The notes: generated by a model not told the origin, from the letters alone. Numbered from the stretch's first letter, positions 1-10,530 are shown. The stretch: DNA of 64,000 nt from Actinostola sp. cb2023 (GCA_033675265.1 JAUJYZ010001388.1:124001-188000); one strand, 5' to 3'. Program-made: numbers and translations.

Positions 1-1
1 T

Positions 2-706
2 TGGGAAAGAAACTTGGAAGAGGAACTAATGCAAATCTCTGCTGGCACCTTGAGAGTTCTACCCTCAGGGAAAGTCAATTCCAGAAGTGATACTGCGTGT
101 AACCCACGGAGAATTACGAGAACGCAGAGTGACTTAGGCTCTAGAGACTACGTTCCAAGATATTATCATGTTCCGCTGGAGACAGGCTCTCCTCGTAGTT
201 CAGAAAGGTCTCGTCATGAAGACGGCGGCTACCCCAGATCATCGACAGCTATTCCAGGCGAGGAACATGAGTGGCTGAGCCGGAATGGATCAATGAATCT
301 ATCACAAATGTCTACGATTTTACCTACACTTTTGAAGGACTTCACAAAAGGACGCGAAGTAAAGATCGACTACAGAAGCCCATTGAAATATCGAGATTCA
401 ACAACACCGGGTGACCAACTACTAGGCTTTACTTCCTCCAACCATTCATCCCCAAGAGACCGAGCAGCCATTTCAAATTCACCAAACTCTTCGAAATCAG
501 AACCAATATCAAGGACAGACTATAAGAACAAGACGCCTTCTTCCGTTGATCGGGGTGTGTTCAACTCTCAAGCAGATCTGCGGGATAGGTCAGCGGTTTA
601 TTTACTAAATACGGATGATTATATAGACAGACACCGAGTTCTCTCCTCAGATGTTGTTGCACGTTTACGGGACTTGTCGCCCTCAGAAAAGTATTCGTAC
701 TGTTGA
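2..706 (+). CDS. 3' end of an unrecognised gene (partial, runs off the left edge)
   Basis: The reading frame is open from the first bases of the window to a TGA at 704-706, so the start lies outside. The visible ~234 residues begin with a short charged stretch (NLEEELMQIS) that could be the end of a coiled coil. The rest is rich in Ser, Arg, Asp and Pro with little hydrophobic content, as in a disordered tail. No domain, signal peptide or membrane segment is seen. Compositional balance and the absence of internal repeats argue that it is real coding sequence rather than chance. It is probably the last exon of a larger gene, followed by an AT-rich 3' region. Function unknown; a chance open frame cannot be excluded. 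Confidence 0.5.
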   Translation, partial: WERNLEEELMQISAGTLRVLPSGKVNSRSDTACNPRRITRTQSDLGSRDYVPRYYHVPLETGSPRSSERSRHEDGGYPRSSTAIPGEEHEWLSRNGSMNLSQMSTILPTLLKDFTKGREVKIDYRSPLKYRDSTTPGDQLLGFTSSNHSSPRDRAAISNSPNSSKSEPISRTDYKNKTPSSVDRGVFNSQADLRDRSAVYLLNTDDYIDRHRVLSSDVVARLRDLSPSEKYSYC

Positions 707-841
707 ACTAGACACACGGGACACTGCTGAACAAAGACATCGCTGCAGCATTACCATTCTACCGACTTGATCATATGAAGCTTACGTGTTGGCCAATCAG
801 AGAAGATGAGCGATTTAACCACAATCCTTTTCACACAAACA

Positions 842-1045
842 CACTAATAATAATAATGATATATATTATTATTATTATTATTAATAATAATAATAATAAT
901 ATAACACAATAATCATCGTAATAATAATAATAATATTCATAATATTAATATAACACTATAATCATAATCAGGAGCCTGTCATAATCATAATCATAATCAT
1001 AATCATAATATAACACACAATAATAATCGTAATAATAATAATAAT
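842..1045. repeat. TAA/ATAATC microsatellite
   Basis: Runs of AAT, TTA and CATAAT units with small interruptions, directly after the first gene. This is simple-sequence DNA and may lie in the 3' flank. No other feature is seen between 707 and 1200. Confidence 0.85.
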
Positions 1046-1204
1046 TTATTAATATAACGCTTATCATGAAGAAACAAACACCAGAATGAAGAGGTTAGAA
1101 TATAATCATAAAGCCTACTTAATGTATTATAACGTTTGTGATGCAAGCACCTTGTGGGTCAAGGATCGTAGTGAAATGCGCCATCTTGGTCAGTAAATAG
1201 ATTT

Positions 1205-1640
1205 GGTTGAACTGGTTGACCTGTTTATGCTATCGATACGTCTTATAACTCCATGTTAATTTTTGTTTTATGATCAAAGTTTTTTTATAAGTCATACGCA
1301 AGGTAAAATAGACCTAGCATAAGAAACCTTTGGCTCGTGTTGGACCTTGGACCTTGACCTGTTTGTGCTATGGATGCGTCTTATATCTCAATGTTTTATC
1401 AAAGTTTTTAAAGTCATACGCAAGGTAGATAGACTAGAACCTTTGGCTCGTGTTGGACCTTGACCTGTTCATGATAAGGATGCGTTTTTTACAAGTCATA
1501 CGCAAGGTAAAATAGACTAGAACCTTCACTGAGCAAGGTAGGGTAGACTTCGCACTAGATGAAACCTTTAGCTCGTGTTGATGCCAGTGTACGTACGATG
1601 TAGACTTTAATCCATCCATTCCATTCATCATACGTTGGAT
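1205..1640. repeat. Imperfect tandem repeat, about 104-138 bp period
   Basis: The motifs GACCTGTTTATGCTAT (and variants), AGTCATACGCAAGGTA and CCTTTGGCTCGTGTTGG recur in the same order three times with drift in spacing. No coding potential is apparent. The stretch 1641-1936 shows nothing else apart from a short AT run near 1700. Confidence 0.7.
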
Positions 1641-2204
1641 TTTCCTTGTTAGACTAGAGTCTTCGTTCTATGAGTGTGATGTATAGAAATATTATACAGT
1701 ATATATATATATATCGCCTTAGCGGCGTGTTTTAAAATAATGTTTTTAGTTTTTATACAAGTATTTAATAGCAGTTTTAATATTCTTAAGGGTTTATAAA
1801 ATATGTATATTGAAGGAAACTTTAAGAATAAAAAACGTTTTAATTGAAGAAAAACAATTTGGGTCACGTGACTGTGACGTTTCACACATTTGGGTAACAT
1901 CTAGGGTTGGTGTCAGTCAGCAAAGCCAAGTTAGGGCAGGAGCCCATAAGTATGAGCATCCATGCTACATACTGGGTTTATGTCACGGCGTTTGAACAAG
2001 TTGGCTATTTTTAGAACACGATTTCTCGAAATTGACCAATCACTGTGCACTTCCGGTTTTATTTGCAGCAACTCGTTTTATTTGCTGCAACTCGTTTTTT
2101 TTGCTGCAACTCGTTTTATTTGCTGTAACTCGTTTTTTTTGCTGCAATTCGTTTTATTTGTAGCAACTCGTTTTTTTGCTGCAACTCGTTTTATTTGCTG
2201 CAAC

Positions 2205-2429
2205 CAAGGGAGCACGTTAAAATGTTGCTTGTTTGTCGTGGTTTTCGTCGAAAATAATGAACGTATATATAAAGAAAACACGATAACTCGGAAAATGAGC
2301 CTGGAAACGAACTGGCCTTTGCTGGCCAACACTTTGAGCCCCCGAAGGGGGCGATCCGATTCTTTATATACGTTCGATATTTTCGACGAAAACCACGACA
2401 AAAAAGCAACATTTTAACGTGCTCCCTTG
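2205..2429. mobile_element. Palindromic MITE, copy 1
   Basis: It begins CAAGGGAGCACGTTAAAATG and ends with its inverse. The arms pair over about 50 bp, including TGTCGTGGTTTTCGTCGAAA. The middle contains CCCCCGAAGGGGG. It sits inside the 17-bp array with CTGCAAC on both sides, which could be a 7-bp target duplication, although the array itself makes this ambiguous. Confidence 0.8.
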
Positions 2430-2848
2430 CTGCAACTCGTCTTTTTGCTGCAACTCGTTTTTTTGCTGCAATTCGATTTATTTGCTGCAACTCGTTTTTT
2501 TTGCTGCAACTCGTTTTATTTGCAGCAACTCGTTTTATTTGTAGCAACTCGTTTTATTTGTAGCAACTCGTTTTCGTTTCATTTGCAGCAACTCGTTTTA
2601 TTTGTAGCAACTCGTTTTATTGCAGCAACTCGTTTTATTGCAGCAACTCGTTTTATTTGTAGCAACTCGTTTTATTTGTAGCAACTCGTTTCATTTGCAG
2701 CAACTCGTTTTTAGTTTTATTTGTAGCAACTCGTTTTCGTTTCATTTGCAGCAACTCGTTTTATTTGTAGCAACTCGTTTTATTGCAGCAACTCGTTTTA
2801 TTTGCAGCAACTCGTTTTGTTGCAGCAACTCGTTTTATTTGTAGCAAC

Positions 2849-3071
2849 CAAGGGAGCACGTTAAAATGTTGCTTGTTTGTCGTGGTTTTCGTCGAAAATA
2901 ATGAACGTATATAAAGAAAACACGATAACTCGGAAAATGAGCCTGGAAACGAACTGGCCTCCGCTGGCCAACACTTTGAGCCCCCGAAGGGGGCGATCCG
3001 ATTCTTTATATACGTTCGATATTTTCGACGAAAACCATGACAAACAAGCAACATTTTAACGTGCTCCCTTG
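2849..3071. mobile_element. Palindromic MITE, copy 2
   Basis: Nearly identical to the copy at 2205-2429; it lacks one TA in the left arm and has a few substitutions. The right flank (TTGCTGCAACTCGTCTTTTT) is also shared with copy 1. That suggests the MITE was duplicated together with neighbouring minisatellite units rather than inserted twice. Confidence 0.8.
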
Positions 3072-3845
3072 CTGCAACTCGTCTTTTTGCTGCAACTCGT
3101 TTTTTTGCTGCAACTCGTTTTATTTGCAGCAACTCGTTTTATTTGTAGCAACTCGTTTTATTTGTAGCAACTCGTTTTCGTTTCATTTGCAGCAACTCGT
3201 TTTATTTGTAGCAACTCGTTTTATTGCAGCAACTCGTTTTATTTGTAGCAACTCGTTTTATTTGTAGCAACTCGTTTTCGTTTCATTTGCAGCAACTCGT
3301 TTTATTTGTAGCAACTCGTTTTATTTGTAGCAACTCGTTTTCGTTTCATTTGCAGCAACTCGTTTTATTTGTAGCAACTCGTTTTATTGCAGCAACTCGT
3401 TTTATTTGCAGCAACTCGTTTTATTGCAGCAACTCGTTTTATTTGTAGCAACTCGTTTTATTTGTAGCAACTCGTTTTCGTTTCATTTGCAGCAACTCGT
3501 TTTATTTGTAGCAACTCGTTTTATAGCAGCAACTCGTTTTATTTGCAGCAACTCGTTTTATTTGTTGCAACTCGTTATATTTGTAGCAACTCGTTTTATT
3601 TGCAGCAACTCGTTCTATTTGCTGCAACTCGTTTTATTTGTAGCAACTCGTTTTATTTGCAGCAACTCGTTCTATTTGTAGCAACTCGTTTTATTTGTTG
3701 CAACTCGTTTTTTTGTTGCAACTCGTTTTATTTGCCGCAACTCGTTAATTTGCAGCAACAGTGATTGGTCAATTTCGTGTTCTAAAAATAGCCAAACGCC
3801 GTGAGATTTTAATACTACATGGATTCTCCTACTTATGGGCTCCTG

Positions 3846-4430
3846 TTAAGGTTATACATTTTGGTTTAGGATAACGTTTTAGGGGTAGGTTTAGGTTGGA
3901 TGGGGTTAGTCTAGTGTTGGGATGGTCAGGGCACGTGATAAGCCGCTGTTCCACCTTTGGTCCCCCTAGATAAACTATGTTTGGTCTGGTGATAAGGTTG
4001 AGGCGTTTGTATTCTTAGAATGCGGAGATTACCACCCCCTCAACATAATAATAATATACCAACATAACTTGGGTACCAACCAAGGCTGGAGTCAAAGGCA
4101 CTCCCAAAATCCCTGAATGAGTGATTACTTTCTTATAATATTTTGCTGAGATATTAGTATTGGTAGGAATTATCTGATAGCATGGTTTTGATGTCCATAC
4201 AATGAAACGCCGTTTTGGGTTTAGAAAAGTCCTGTTTTAATAATGAAAACTTTTTTTGACTGATCGATTGAAGGGAGAAAGCACAATATATCTTGGGCTT
4301 CCTGTGGTGCTCCAGTTGACCGTGACTGTGACAGCCAGCCAAGTAAACAAGAACGAAGCGGTAGAAAACTGATAAATCAACATAAACTACCAACAAACTG
4401 CTTAAGTTTAGAGAACCAGCGAACCTCTAA
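3846..4430. other. Intergenic, upstream of the MBLAC2-like gene
   Basis: No gene recognised. At 4288-4303 lies GGGCTTCCTGTGGTGC, which matches the terminal repeat of a MITE family found elsewhere in the window (18419, 50226), and a similar sequence lies upstream of the second MBLAC2-like gene. It may be a transposon end or part of the duplicated 5' flank. Confidence 0.4.
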
Positions 4431-5300
4431 ATGATGTACAATTCAATATCAGTCGACCAGGACGACGATTTCAGCCTGACAGAAATCGATCGTGATTTGT
4501 TTCTGTGCAAAGAGAAGTACTACACCAGTTGGAACGTGGCGAACATTTGGGTCGTTCGAGGTACGGCCATGGATCTCGTCATCGATACAGGTATAGGGCT
4601 GTGGGATTTGCCTGGTTTCCTGAAAGAAAAACGACTGATCGGCGACAAACCATACCAAGCGGTGGCGACGCACATCCACTTCGATCACTCGGGTGGTCTT
4701 CACCAGTTCAAGGAATTCGCCATCCATCGAGCTGAGGCAGAAGCCATACGAACAGGCGACTGCTACGAAGCCGTTTGCCTGATGGGAAGATGCGATATTG
4801 CCAAGCCTCCGAGTGAGAATTGGTCTACAAGTGATTACAAAGTCCTAGCTGCTGAACCTACAAGAGTTCTCGAAGATGGGGACATCTTTGATCTTGGGGA
4901 CAAAAAGATTCGAGTCCTTCACCTGCCAGGTCACTCCAGAGGGAGCATAGCGCTTTACGACGAAGCCAATCGCAATTTGTTTAGTGGGGACATCATATAC
5001 GATGGCCCTCTATTGGACTCTTTGCCATACGGCAGCGTTGCTCAAAACATCGAATCGTTTGAAACCCTTGTAGCCCTTACTCCAAATGTGGACAGAGTGT
5101 TCCCAGGTCATCGCCATCACTTCGACGGCGCCAAGCTAAAAGAAATAGCAACAAACTATCTGGATAATGCTGGCAGGTGCCACAATGCTAGTGCTTGTTG
5201 TCTTAACTCGGTCATTACGTGCTTGTTGAAGGGTCGTAATACTGATAACGTCCCTGCTAAATGTTGTTTCTACTCGTGCTGTTGTTGTTTGTGTTGTTGA
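4431..5300 (+). CDS. MBLAC2-like metallo-beta-lactamase-fold hydrolase, copy 1
   Basis: This 289-residue intronless frame resembles metazoan MBLAC2, a metallo-beta-lactamase-fold enzyme reported to hydrolyse long-chain acyl-CoA. The binuclear metal site is intact: THIHFDH at residues 80-86, His in LPGHS at 168, Asp in FSGD at 187 and His in PGHRHHF at 227. The N-terminal part contains the family-typical NIWVVRG and VIDTGIGL segments. The C-terminus is unusual, ending CCFYSCCCCLCC, a cysteine cluster that could be lipidated; MBLAC2 is known to be palmitoylated, but here this is inference. Two adjacent ATGs (4431, 4434) could start translation. A second copy lies 4.2 kb away in opposite orientation, indicating recent duplication. 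Confidence 0.88.
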   Translation: MMYNSISVDQDDDFSLTEIDRDLFLCKEKYYTSWNVANIWVVRGTAMDLVIDTGIGLWDLPGFLKEKRLIGDKPYQAVATHIHFDHSGGLHQFKEFAIHRAEAEAIRTGDCYEAVCLMGRCDIAKPPSENWSTSDYKVLAAEPTRVLEDGDIFDLGDKKIRVLHLPGHSRGSIALYDEANRNLFSGDIIYDGPLLDSLPYGSVAQNIESFETLVALTPNVDRVFPGHRHHFDGAKLKEIATNYLDNAGRCHNASACCLNSVITCLLKGRNTDNVPAKCCFYSCCCCLCC

Positions 5301-5396
5301 ATCGCTTGAACTGATACACCCCGTGCAACTTGATAGTTTTCAGTGCAGCTTATTTCTACTTCTGAAATTTTTTATTAGATAATCAGCCCGGGGGGG

Positions 5397-5810
5397 GGGG
5401 GACTCTCCATAACAGTAGACGGGGGTGATCGTCGGCAAAATCAATTTTAACCCTAAGGGATAGCACATTGGGTGTGGTCAACAGCAAATTTACCCCTAAG
5501 AGATAGCACATTGGGTGTGGTCGAAGAAATTTTTAACCCTAAGAGATAGCAATAAAACAAACACATTTTCAGTTTTCCTGAATTTTATTACGGTCCTTAA
5601 GACACCGCCATCGAGCGCATCTCTTTTCTGGTGACTGTTGATAGTGCTGTCATCCAGTCTTCAAGTCCGGATTTTTTTGGATAGCATGATCCCTAAGGGA
5701 TAGCAGACTCTTTGAACACCCCTAAGGGATAGCAGATGGTAGAATTTTATACCCTAAGGGATAGGACGATCACCCCCGTCTACTGTTATGGAGAGTCCCC
5801 CCCCCCCGGG
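5397..5810. mobile_element. TIR element with poly-G termini
   Basis: The left end CCCGGGGGGG followed by GACTCTCCATAACAGTAGAC and GGGGGTGATCGTC (5397-5438) is repeated in inverse at 5764-5810. Inside, the motif CCCTAAGGGATAGCA and variants occur about six times (near 5450, 5490, 5532, 5690, 5718 and 5750). No reading frame. It is a non-autonomous DNA element lying just 3' of the MBLAC2-like gene. Confidence 0.75.
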
Positions 5811-6024
5811 AATCAAAGTTACCGGATGTAGTATACGCAGCAAAAAAAGGTTGGGACACGTTGTCTGTTGGGTGCTCTACCAGACTCGTGTCCAGTCGCT
5901 TCCGTTTTTTCATCGACTTCCCAGACTCCTTCGCGAGCACACAGACATTTCCCAAACTCCACTGCGCGCAGTAGGTCGCAGTAAGAAACGACTGGGAACG
6001 AGTCTGTATTGTTGTGTCTGACGG

Positions 6025-6710
6025 TATACAGCTAATTCAGAAAACGTTGTCGGCGATCGACTTCAAGCCTACGCGACTAGACCGAAAAGGAGTATGGGTA
6101 AATATCAATGCTTCTATAAATACACTATCAAAAAGGAACGTCTCTCACGGAATATGAATCATTTCACAAATAGAAGATGGCTTTCTATGTTCTATACAAA
6201 AATGATGCACGCCTGAGCTCTTGAAATGCTAGCAAGTGGATGCACGAGCGATAGCGAGTGCATTCAGTCAGCTGCATTTCAAGAGCTCAGGCGTGCATAC
6301 ATAGAAAGCCATCTTCTATTTATTTTACATTATAAAAAGTCGAAAATTATGGAGTATTTCACTGGAAAAGACCAATATTCTGAAGTTATTGTAAACGTTC
6401 GAGTTAATTAATATTCAACACGAGTTTATGTAAACTAGATAATGACATTCCAGCGTGCAGCGCGCGAACTTCAACTAAAATTTTATTCAAAAACACAACA
6501 GAATCCTCAACTTCCTTGCCATTTTGTTCACCATCTGCTTCTGTTTCCTTGTTTTAAGACGCGTAGGCATACATTTACAGATTCACCTGCCATTGTCACC
6601 AAATACGAAAAGCATGCAAGCCGATTATCATAACTACCCATACTCCCTTTCGGTCTAGTCGCGTAGGCTTGAAGTCGATCGCCGACAACGTTTTCTGAAT
6701 TAGCTGTATA
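6025..6710. mobile_element. MITE with 75-bp inverted repeats and a second palindrome inside
   Basis: The left arm (6025-6100) starts TATACAGCTAATTCAGAAAA and the right arm (6635-6710) is its inverse with one mismatch visible in the GACCGAAAAGG block. TA at both ends suits a Tc1/mariner-type target duplication. No transposase frame. The stretch 5811-6024 has no recognised gene. Confidence 0.85.
6169..6320. repeat. Inner palindrome nested in the MITE
   Basis: AATAGAAGATGGCTTTCTATG and TGCACGCCTGAGCTCTTGAA are mirrored at 6275-6320. The left arm carries about 16 extra bases between the two blocks. It could be a smaller MITE that inserted into the larger one. Confidence 0.75.
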
Positions 6711-6835
6711 TATGGATCACGCTCGACTCGAGCATGTATATGGATTTGTCCGACGGGTGCTTATAATCAGGGAGGAGGCTTATATATTAGCCATTAAAAT
6801 GCAATTATGAAATTAAGTTTATGACATGAAACAGC

Positions 6836-7075
6836 ATGTTGAAATTAGTATCTGTGCAAAGTGTGATGTGATTTGAGCGCAAATTCTGTCGGAATTATAA
6901 ACTTTTGAAATTGTATTGTCCAGCCAAAGTTTTACAGTGAATGTATGTTTTGGCTGGACAACGTCAAAAATTTACAGAGTTTGTATGGGAAAATAGACAT
7001 CTTTGATGCCCTCTAGCATCGTCAATATTAAGCCGAAGTTCACCAAACTTTCCAGACTAGCTAAGTTTGATTTGC
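6836..7075. repeat. Dispersed repeat, copy A (inverse copy at 33285-33705)
   Basis: It shares with the 33-kb copy the blocks TTTGGCTGGACAAC, TTTGAGCG.AAATTCTGTCGGAATTAT and GACATCTTTG(A/G)TGCCCTCTAGCATCG, in opposite orientation. Unclassified. Confidence 0.65.
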
Positions 7076-7381
7076 TCTCTCCGAAAATGATATCCACTTT
7101 TGCTAGTTTCCTATTGAATTAGTTTTACGGACTTGGTCCCAGCCCCCTGCTCGTTTTAGTAATGGCAAATTCGGGAAGACATTTCCTTTTGCAGAAGGCA
7201 TTTTACGGCATGCCTTCTGCTCCTACTTCTGCAATATTGTACACCAGAAATAATTTGCAGATCGAGGTGGGCATGATGCCGAGATCACGCCATTTCTCGA
7301 GCCGGCATGTGCCTGCGCAGGCTTACTGGAAATGGTTGTATAGTTGTTGTTGTTGTAGTCGTTGTACATCTAAAGGAATTA

Positions 7382-7530
7382 TTACTCGGGCACTTCCGGA
7401 GAAAGCTCTAATTATGGGCTTTCTTTTTTTTCGTTGGCCAAAAAACGGGTCGAATAGTTTCCGCGAGCGCGTATCGAATTAAAGTATTTTTCGTATCGAG
7501 TTTCAAGATTGTATTGTACAAGAGGGAAGC
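7382..7530 (-). mobile_element. 3' end of a hairpin-ended (Helentron-like) element
   Basis: ATTACTCGGGCACTTCCGGA at 7382-7401 matches the hairpin terminus of the element inside the BEL LTR (42313), and the downstream motif CGTATCGAGTTTCAAGATT is shared with 42397 onward. The matching 5' hairpin was not located, so this copy is probably truncated or diverged. Between 7076 and 7381 nothing was recognised. Confidence 0.5.
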
Positions 7531-7831
7531 CATGTTACTCAGTTGAAGGAAAGAATTACGCTCATCTCACATACAAACACGCTGTTCGTAGTTGACCCGA
7601 TAGGCCCACACTAAAAGATGTCGTTGTTAAGGGTTCCGAATGATTTTCGGACACAACGAAGGCATGAATTCCGAAATTTTTAAATAGGCAACTGAAAGAG
7701 ACAGCAGGCTTAGGCGAGCTTCGTCACAGATGACTCTGAATCGTCTGGATGTTAGTTTTCCTTTTAATATCAAAATAAGCCATCTGCTTTCATTCCCTTC
7801 TCTGTTTGCCCTCCTACCACACCTAGTCACA

Positions 7832-8845
7832 TTAAGGATACGGTTCACCTTGGCGGATACGTCTCGGAATTTTTTTTTGATTTCCTTATTATTTGACCAA
7901 TTCCCATCAACTTTACATCATTTTAAAGCTAATAGAATGAAGATCGCCATAATACCGTGATATTTTCTTTTAAATTAAAAATGGAGACGTCGCGGGTCAT
8001 TGTTTTGAAAACGACCGTCTCCGTTTGACCGAATTAATAGACCTTGTGTTACATCCAACTCTATTGATCTTTATACCATATTAATCACGACACTTTGACC
8101 TGTCAAACTGTGTCAGGCTTTTTTCATATTCGATGTCGATCAAAAGTTATCTTAGTTGAAGTTTAATCAATCATAAATGTTGTTTCTTCTTCAGTTAACA
8201 CGTTATAATTTTTGAGCAAAAATCAAAATCAAAAATCCCTGACACAGTTTTTATCTTCGGTTAGTCTGCTAACTTGTGTCAAAGTTTTAGCAAAATCCAT
8301 CAAATCTAAGTACCCTATTAATTCAAAAATATCTTGGTAACTTTGCAAAAACTCAACACGGAGAAAATGACCTTTGAAAGTTTGCAAACATTGTCACGCC
8401 CACTTCCTGCAACGGACACCATGCCATCCAATCACGTTCATCCTTCACCACATTGTTTACATTGAGGACGCAGGAAATAGTAAGGTCGTATTACTTATTG
8501 CTCTCGTTTGTGCTCAAACTTCAAAGTGTTCGCGAGGCTGCCTGCTACGATCGTAAAATAATAATATGCCGAAATCAAAAAAAGCGAAAACCATCAAATA
8601 GAGACAGGATCAAGAGAAGGTATCGAAAGAAGCATTACAGGACTCCCGGTCCTAATGGGATTATGACACCAAAGGCGTTGTGTTTAGAAATCAGAAATCC
8701 GTGTTTTTTACGAATATCTCGTAAATAAAAAACATTTTCAACCAGAAAACACTAAAAAATGAAATTTCGATATGAAATCCATCCGTTAGTGACAAAAACA
8801 AAAAATCGTCAAACTTTTTCCACTCAAGGTGAACCGTATCCTTAA
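7832..8845. mobile_element. 1.0-kb TTAA-flanked TIR element
   Basis: It starts TTAAGGATACGGTTCACCTT and ends with the inverse AAGGTGAACCGTATCCTTAA. Ends at TTAA suit Kolobok- or piggyBac-type insertion. The interior contains a smaller inverted pair around GACACAGTTTTT and CTGTGTCAGGCTTTTT. No convincing transposase was seen. From 8846 to 9537 nothing else was recognised except a short GAATT repeat near 9204. Confidence 0.7.
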
Positions 8846-9537
8846 ACCTCGCTAGATATTCTTTCCTTCGTTTATACTTATAATATTTTAGCTTGTGATT
8901 CTATCTCACAGTATAACTTTAACACACTATCTTCAACTATAGCTGTTTCGAATCTCTAGTTTTCCTTTCTGAGTAGTTGTTTGTCATACTATAACAAAGA
9001 AGACTGTACGGTATTCTAGCCAATCACAAACCTTTACAATAATATTGACATTTATTGTAAACAAACTAGTAGTCGCGAGATAGGACTGCACGAGATCTTA
9101 TAATTTAGAAGAGTATTTGTAAGACCATGGAAGAAACGTAAAGAATAAAAGATATATACTTCGAACGAATCTCGGACGATACCAGCTCTTGAAAATATAT
9201 TGAATTGAATTGAATTGAATCTGTCTGAGAAGTCCTCTATATCTCGGCACTAGTTTAGGGGCTCGGTCTTCAGTGTCTGTGAGAAGGGTCTGGGTACGAG
9301 AATGTGTCTGTGCGTTGTCTTAATCCTGATAAAGCGACGGAGTGATTGAAACGCTCATATAATCAGACAGAACGAGATGATCTGCCTCGAAGCAGTCTTT
9401 TTGCGTTGCTTGTTTTGGGCTTCAATTAAATTCTGCCACCCTCAACACAAACAACAACAACACGAGTAGAAACAGCACTTGGCAGGGACGTTATCTGCGT
9501 TGCGAACGTTCAACAAACACGTCATCCCTGGTTTAAT

Positions 9538-10308
9538 TCAACCAACTCGACAACCGTGACAGTTATTCCCTGCACGAGACAAGTAGTTGGTTAGCAGTTC
9601 TTGTAACTTAGCACTGTCGAAGTGATGACTGTGACCGGGACATACCCTGTCGACATTTGGAGCGAGGTCGCGCAGGGTTTCGAACGACTGCATGTTTTGA
9701 GCAACATTGCTAGTAGGCAGCCAGTCTATCACACTACCATCGTATATGATGTCCCCGCTAAACAAATTGCGATTGGCTTCGTCGTAAAGCGCTATGCTCC
9801 CTCTGGAGTGACCTGGCAGGTGAAGGACTCGAATCTTTTTGTCCCCAAGATCAAAGATGTCCCCATCTTCGAGAACTCTTGTAGGTTCAGCAGCTAGGAC
9901 TTTGTAATCACTTGCAGACCAGCCCTTGCTTGGAGACTTGGCGATTTCTGATCTTCTCATGAAACTGACGGTTTCGTAGTTGTCGCCTGTTCGTATGGCT
10001 TCTGCCTCAGCTCGATGGATGGCGAATTCCTTGAACTGGTGAAGACCACCCGAGTGATCGAAGTGGATGTGCGTCGCCACCGCTTGGTATGGTTTGTCGC
10101 CGATCAGTCGTTTTTCTTTCAGGAAACCAGGCAAATCCCACAGCCCTATACCTGTATCGATGACGAGATCCATGGTCGTACCTCGAACGACCCAAATGTT
10201 CGCCACGTTCCAACTGGTGTAGTACTTCTCTTTGCACAGAAACAAATCGCGGTCGACTTCGGTCAGGCTGAAAGCGTCGACCTGGTCGACTGATACTGAA
10301 TTGTGCAT
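9538..10308 (-). CDS. MBLAC2-like metallo-beta-lactamase-fold hydrolase, copy 2
   Basis: This is the inverted paralogue of the 4431-5300 gene, with the same metal-binding motifs (THIHFDH, LPGHSRGS, FSGD, PGHSHHF) and about 256 residues from the ATG at 10308; the longer open frame upstream starts only at a TTG. The family motif DGSVIDWLP is closer to vertebrate MBLAC2 than copy 1 (DGPLLDSLP). It ends early at a TGA, giving ...CHGCRVG. Downstream in the same frame the sequence still encodes the Cys-rich tail seen in copy 1 (DNVPAKCCFYSCCCC) before a second stop at about 9440. Either the tail was lost recently by one mutation or the stop is read through. Confidence 0.85.
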   Translation of the reverse strand: MHNSVSVDQVDAFSLTEVDRDLFLCKEKYYTSWNVANIWVVRGTTMDLVIDTGIGLWDLPGFLKEKRLIGDKPYQAVATHIHFDHSGGLHQFKEFAIHRAEAEAIRTGDNYETVSFMRRSEIAKSPSKGWSASDYKVLAAEPTRVLEDGDIFDLGDKKIRVLHLPGHSRGSIALYDEANRNLFSGDIIYDGSVIDWLPTSNVAQNMQSFETLRDLAPNVDRVCPGHSHHFDSAKLQELLTNYLSRAGNNCHGCRVG

Positions 10309-10530
10309 AATGTTCGAGTTTATCTCTCTACTATCCAATGGTAGATTCAAGCAAGACCAAAAGGTTGCACTGTTTATTTGTTCAGCCGGCCCTCCTCAAC
10401 TGACATAACAGACAGTACCACAGGAAGCCCAAAGAGTAGAAACGACCGATGTCGTCATCGGTTCGGAAAATGTGTTTGCTAAATACAACAATCTAAAAAG
10501 GAAAACGGTGAATCCTTTTGTTGCGTACAA

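Larger units (their letters stand above)
2050..3758. repeat. 17-bp minisatellite (GCAACTCGTTTTATTTG)
   Basis: The unit GCAACTCGTTTTATTTG, with C/T, GT and deletion variants and longer forms containing TTCGTTTCATTTGCA, repeats dozens of times. Groups of units also repeat as higher-order blocks, for example the block ending GCAACTCGTTTTCGTTTC. Open frames on both strands here are by-products of the repeat. It forms the body of the fold-back element. Confidence 0.95.
1937..3845. mobile_element. Fold-back element with long terminal inverted repeats enclosing a minisatellite
   Basis: The left end (1937-2045) and right end (3759-3845) are inverted copies. They share CAGGAGCCCATAAGTA, the TCACGGCGTTT block and TTGGCTATTTTTAGAACACG ending in TTGACCAATCACTG. 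The left arm carries an extra few bases around TTTCTCG. The interior is almost entirely a 17-bp minisatellite plus two copies of a smaller MITE. No transposase is present. The flanks (TTAGGG left, TTAAGG right) may be a decayed target duplication, but this is not resolved. Superfamily unassigned. Confidence 0.75.

Noticed and set aside
2078..3764. Repetitive QQLVLFVATRF-type proteins
   Set aside because: Translation of the 17-bp minisatellite inside the fold-back element.
10015..10293. Open frames antisense to the MBLAC2-like genes
   Set aside because: They mirror conserved codons of the real gene in both copies and have no independent features.
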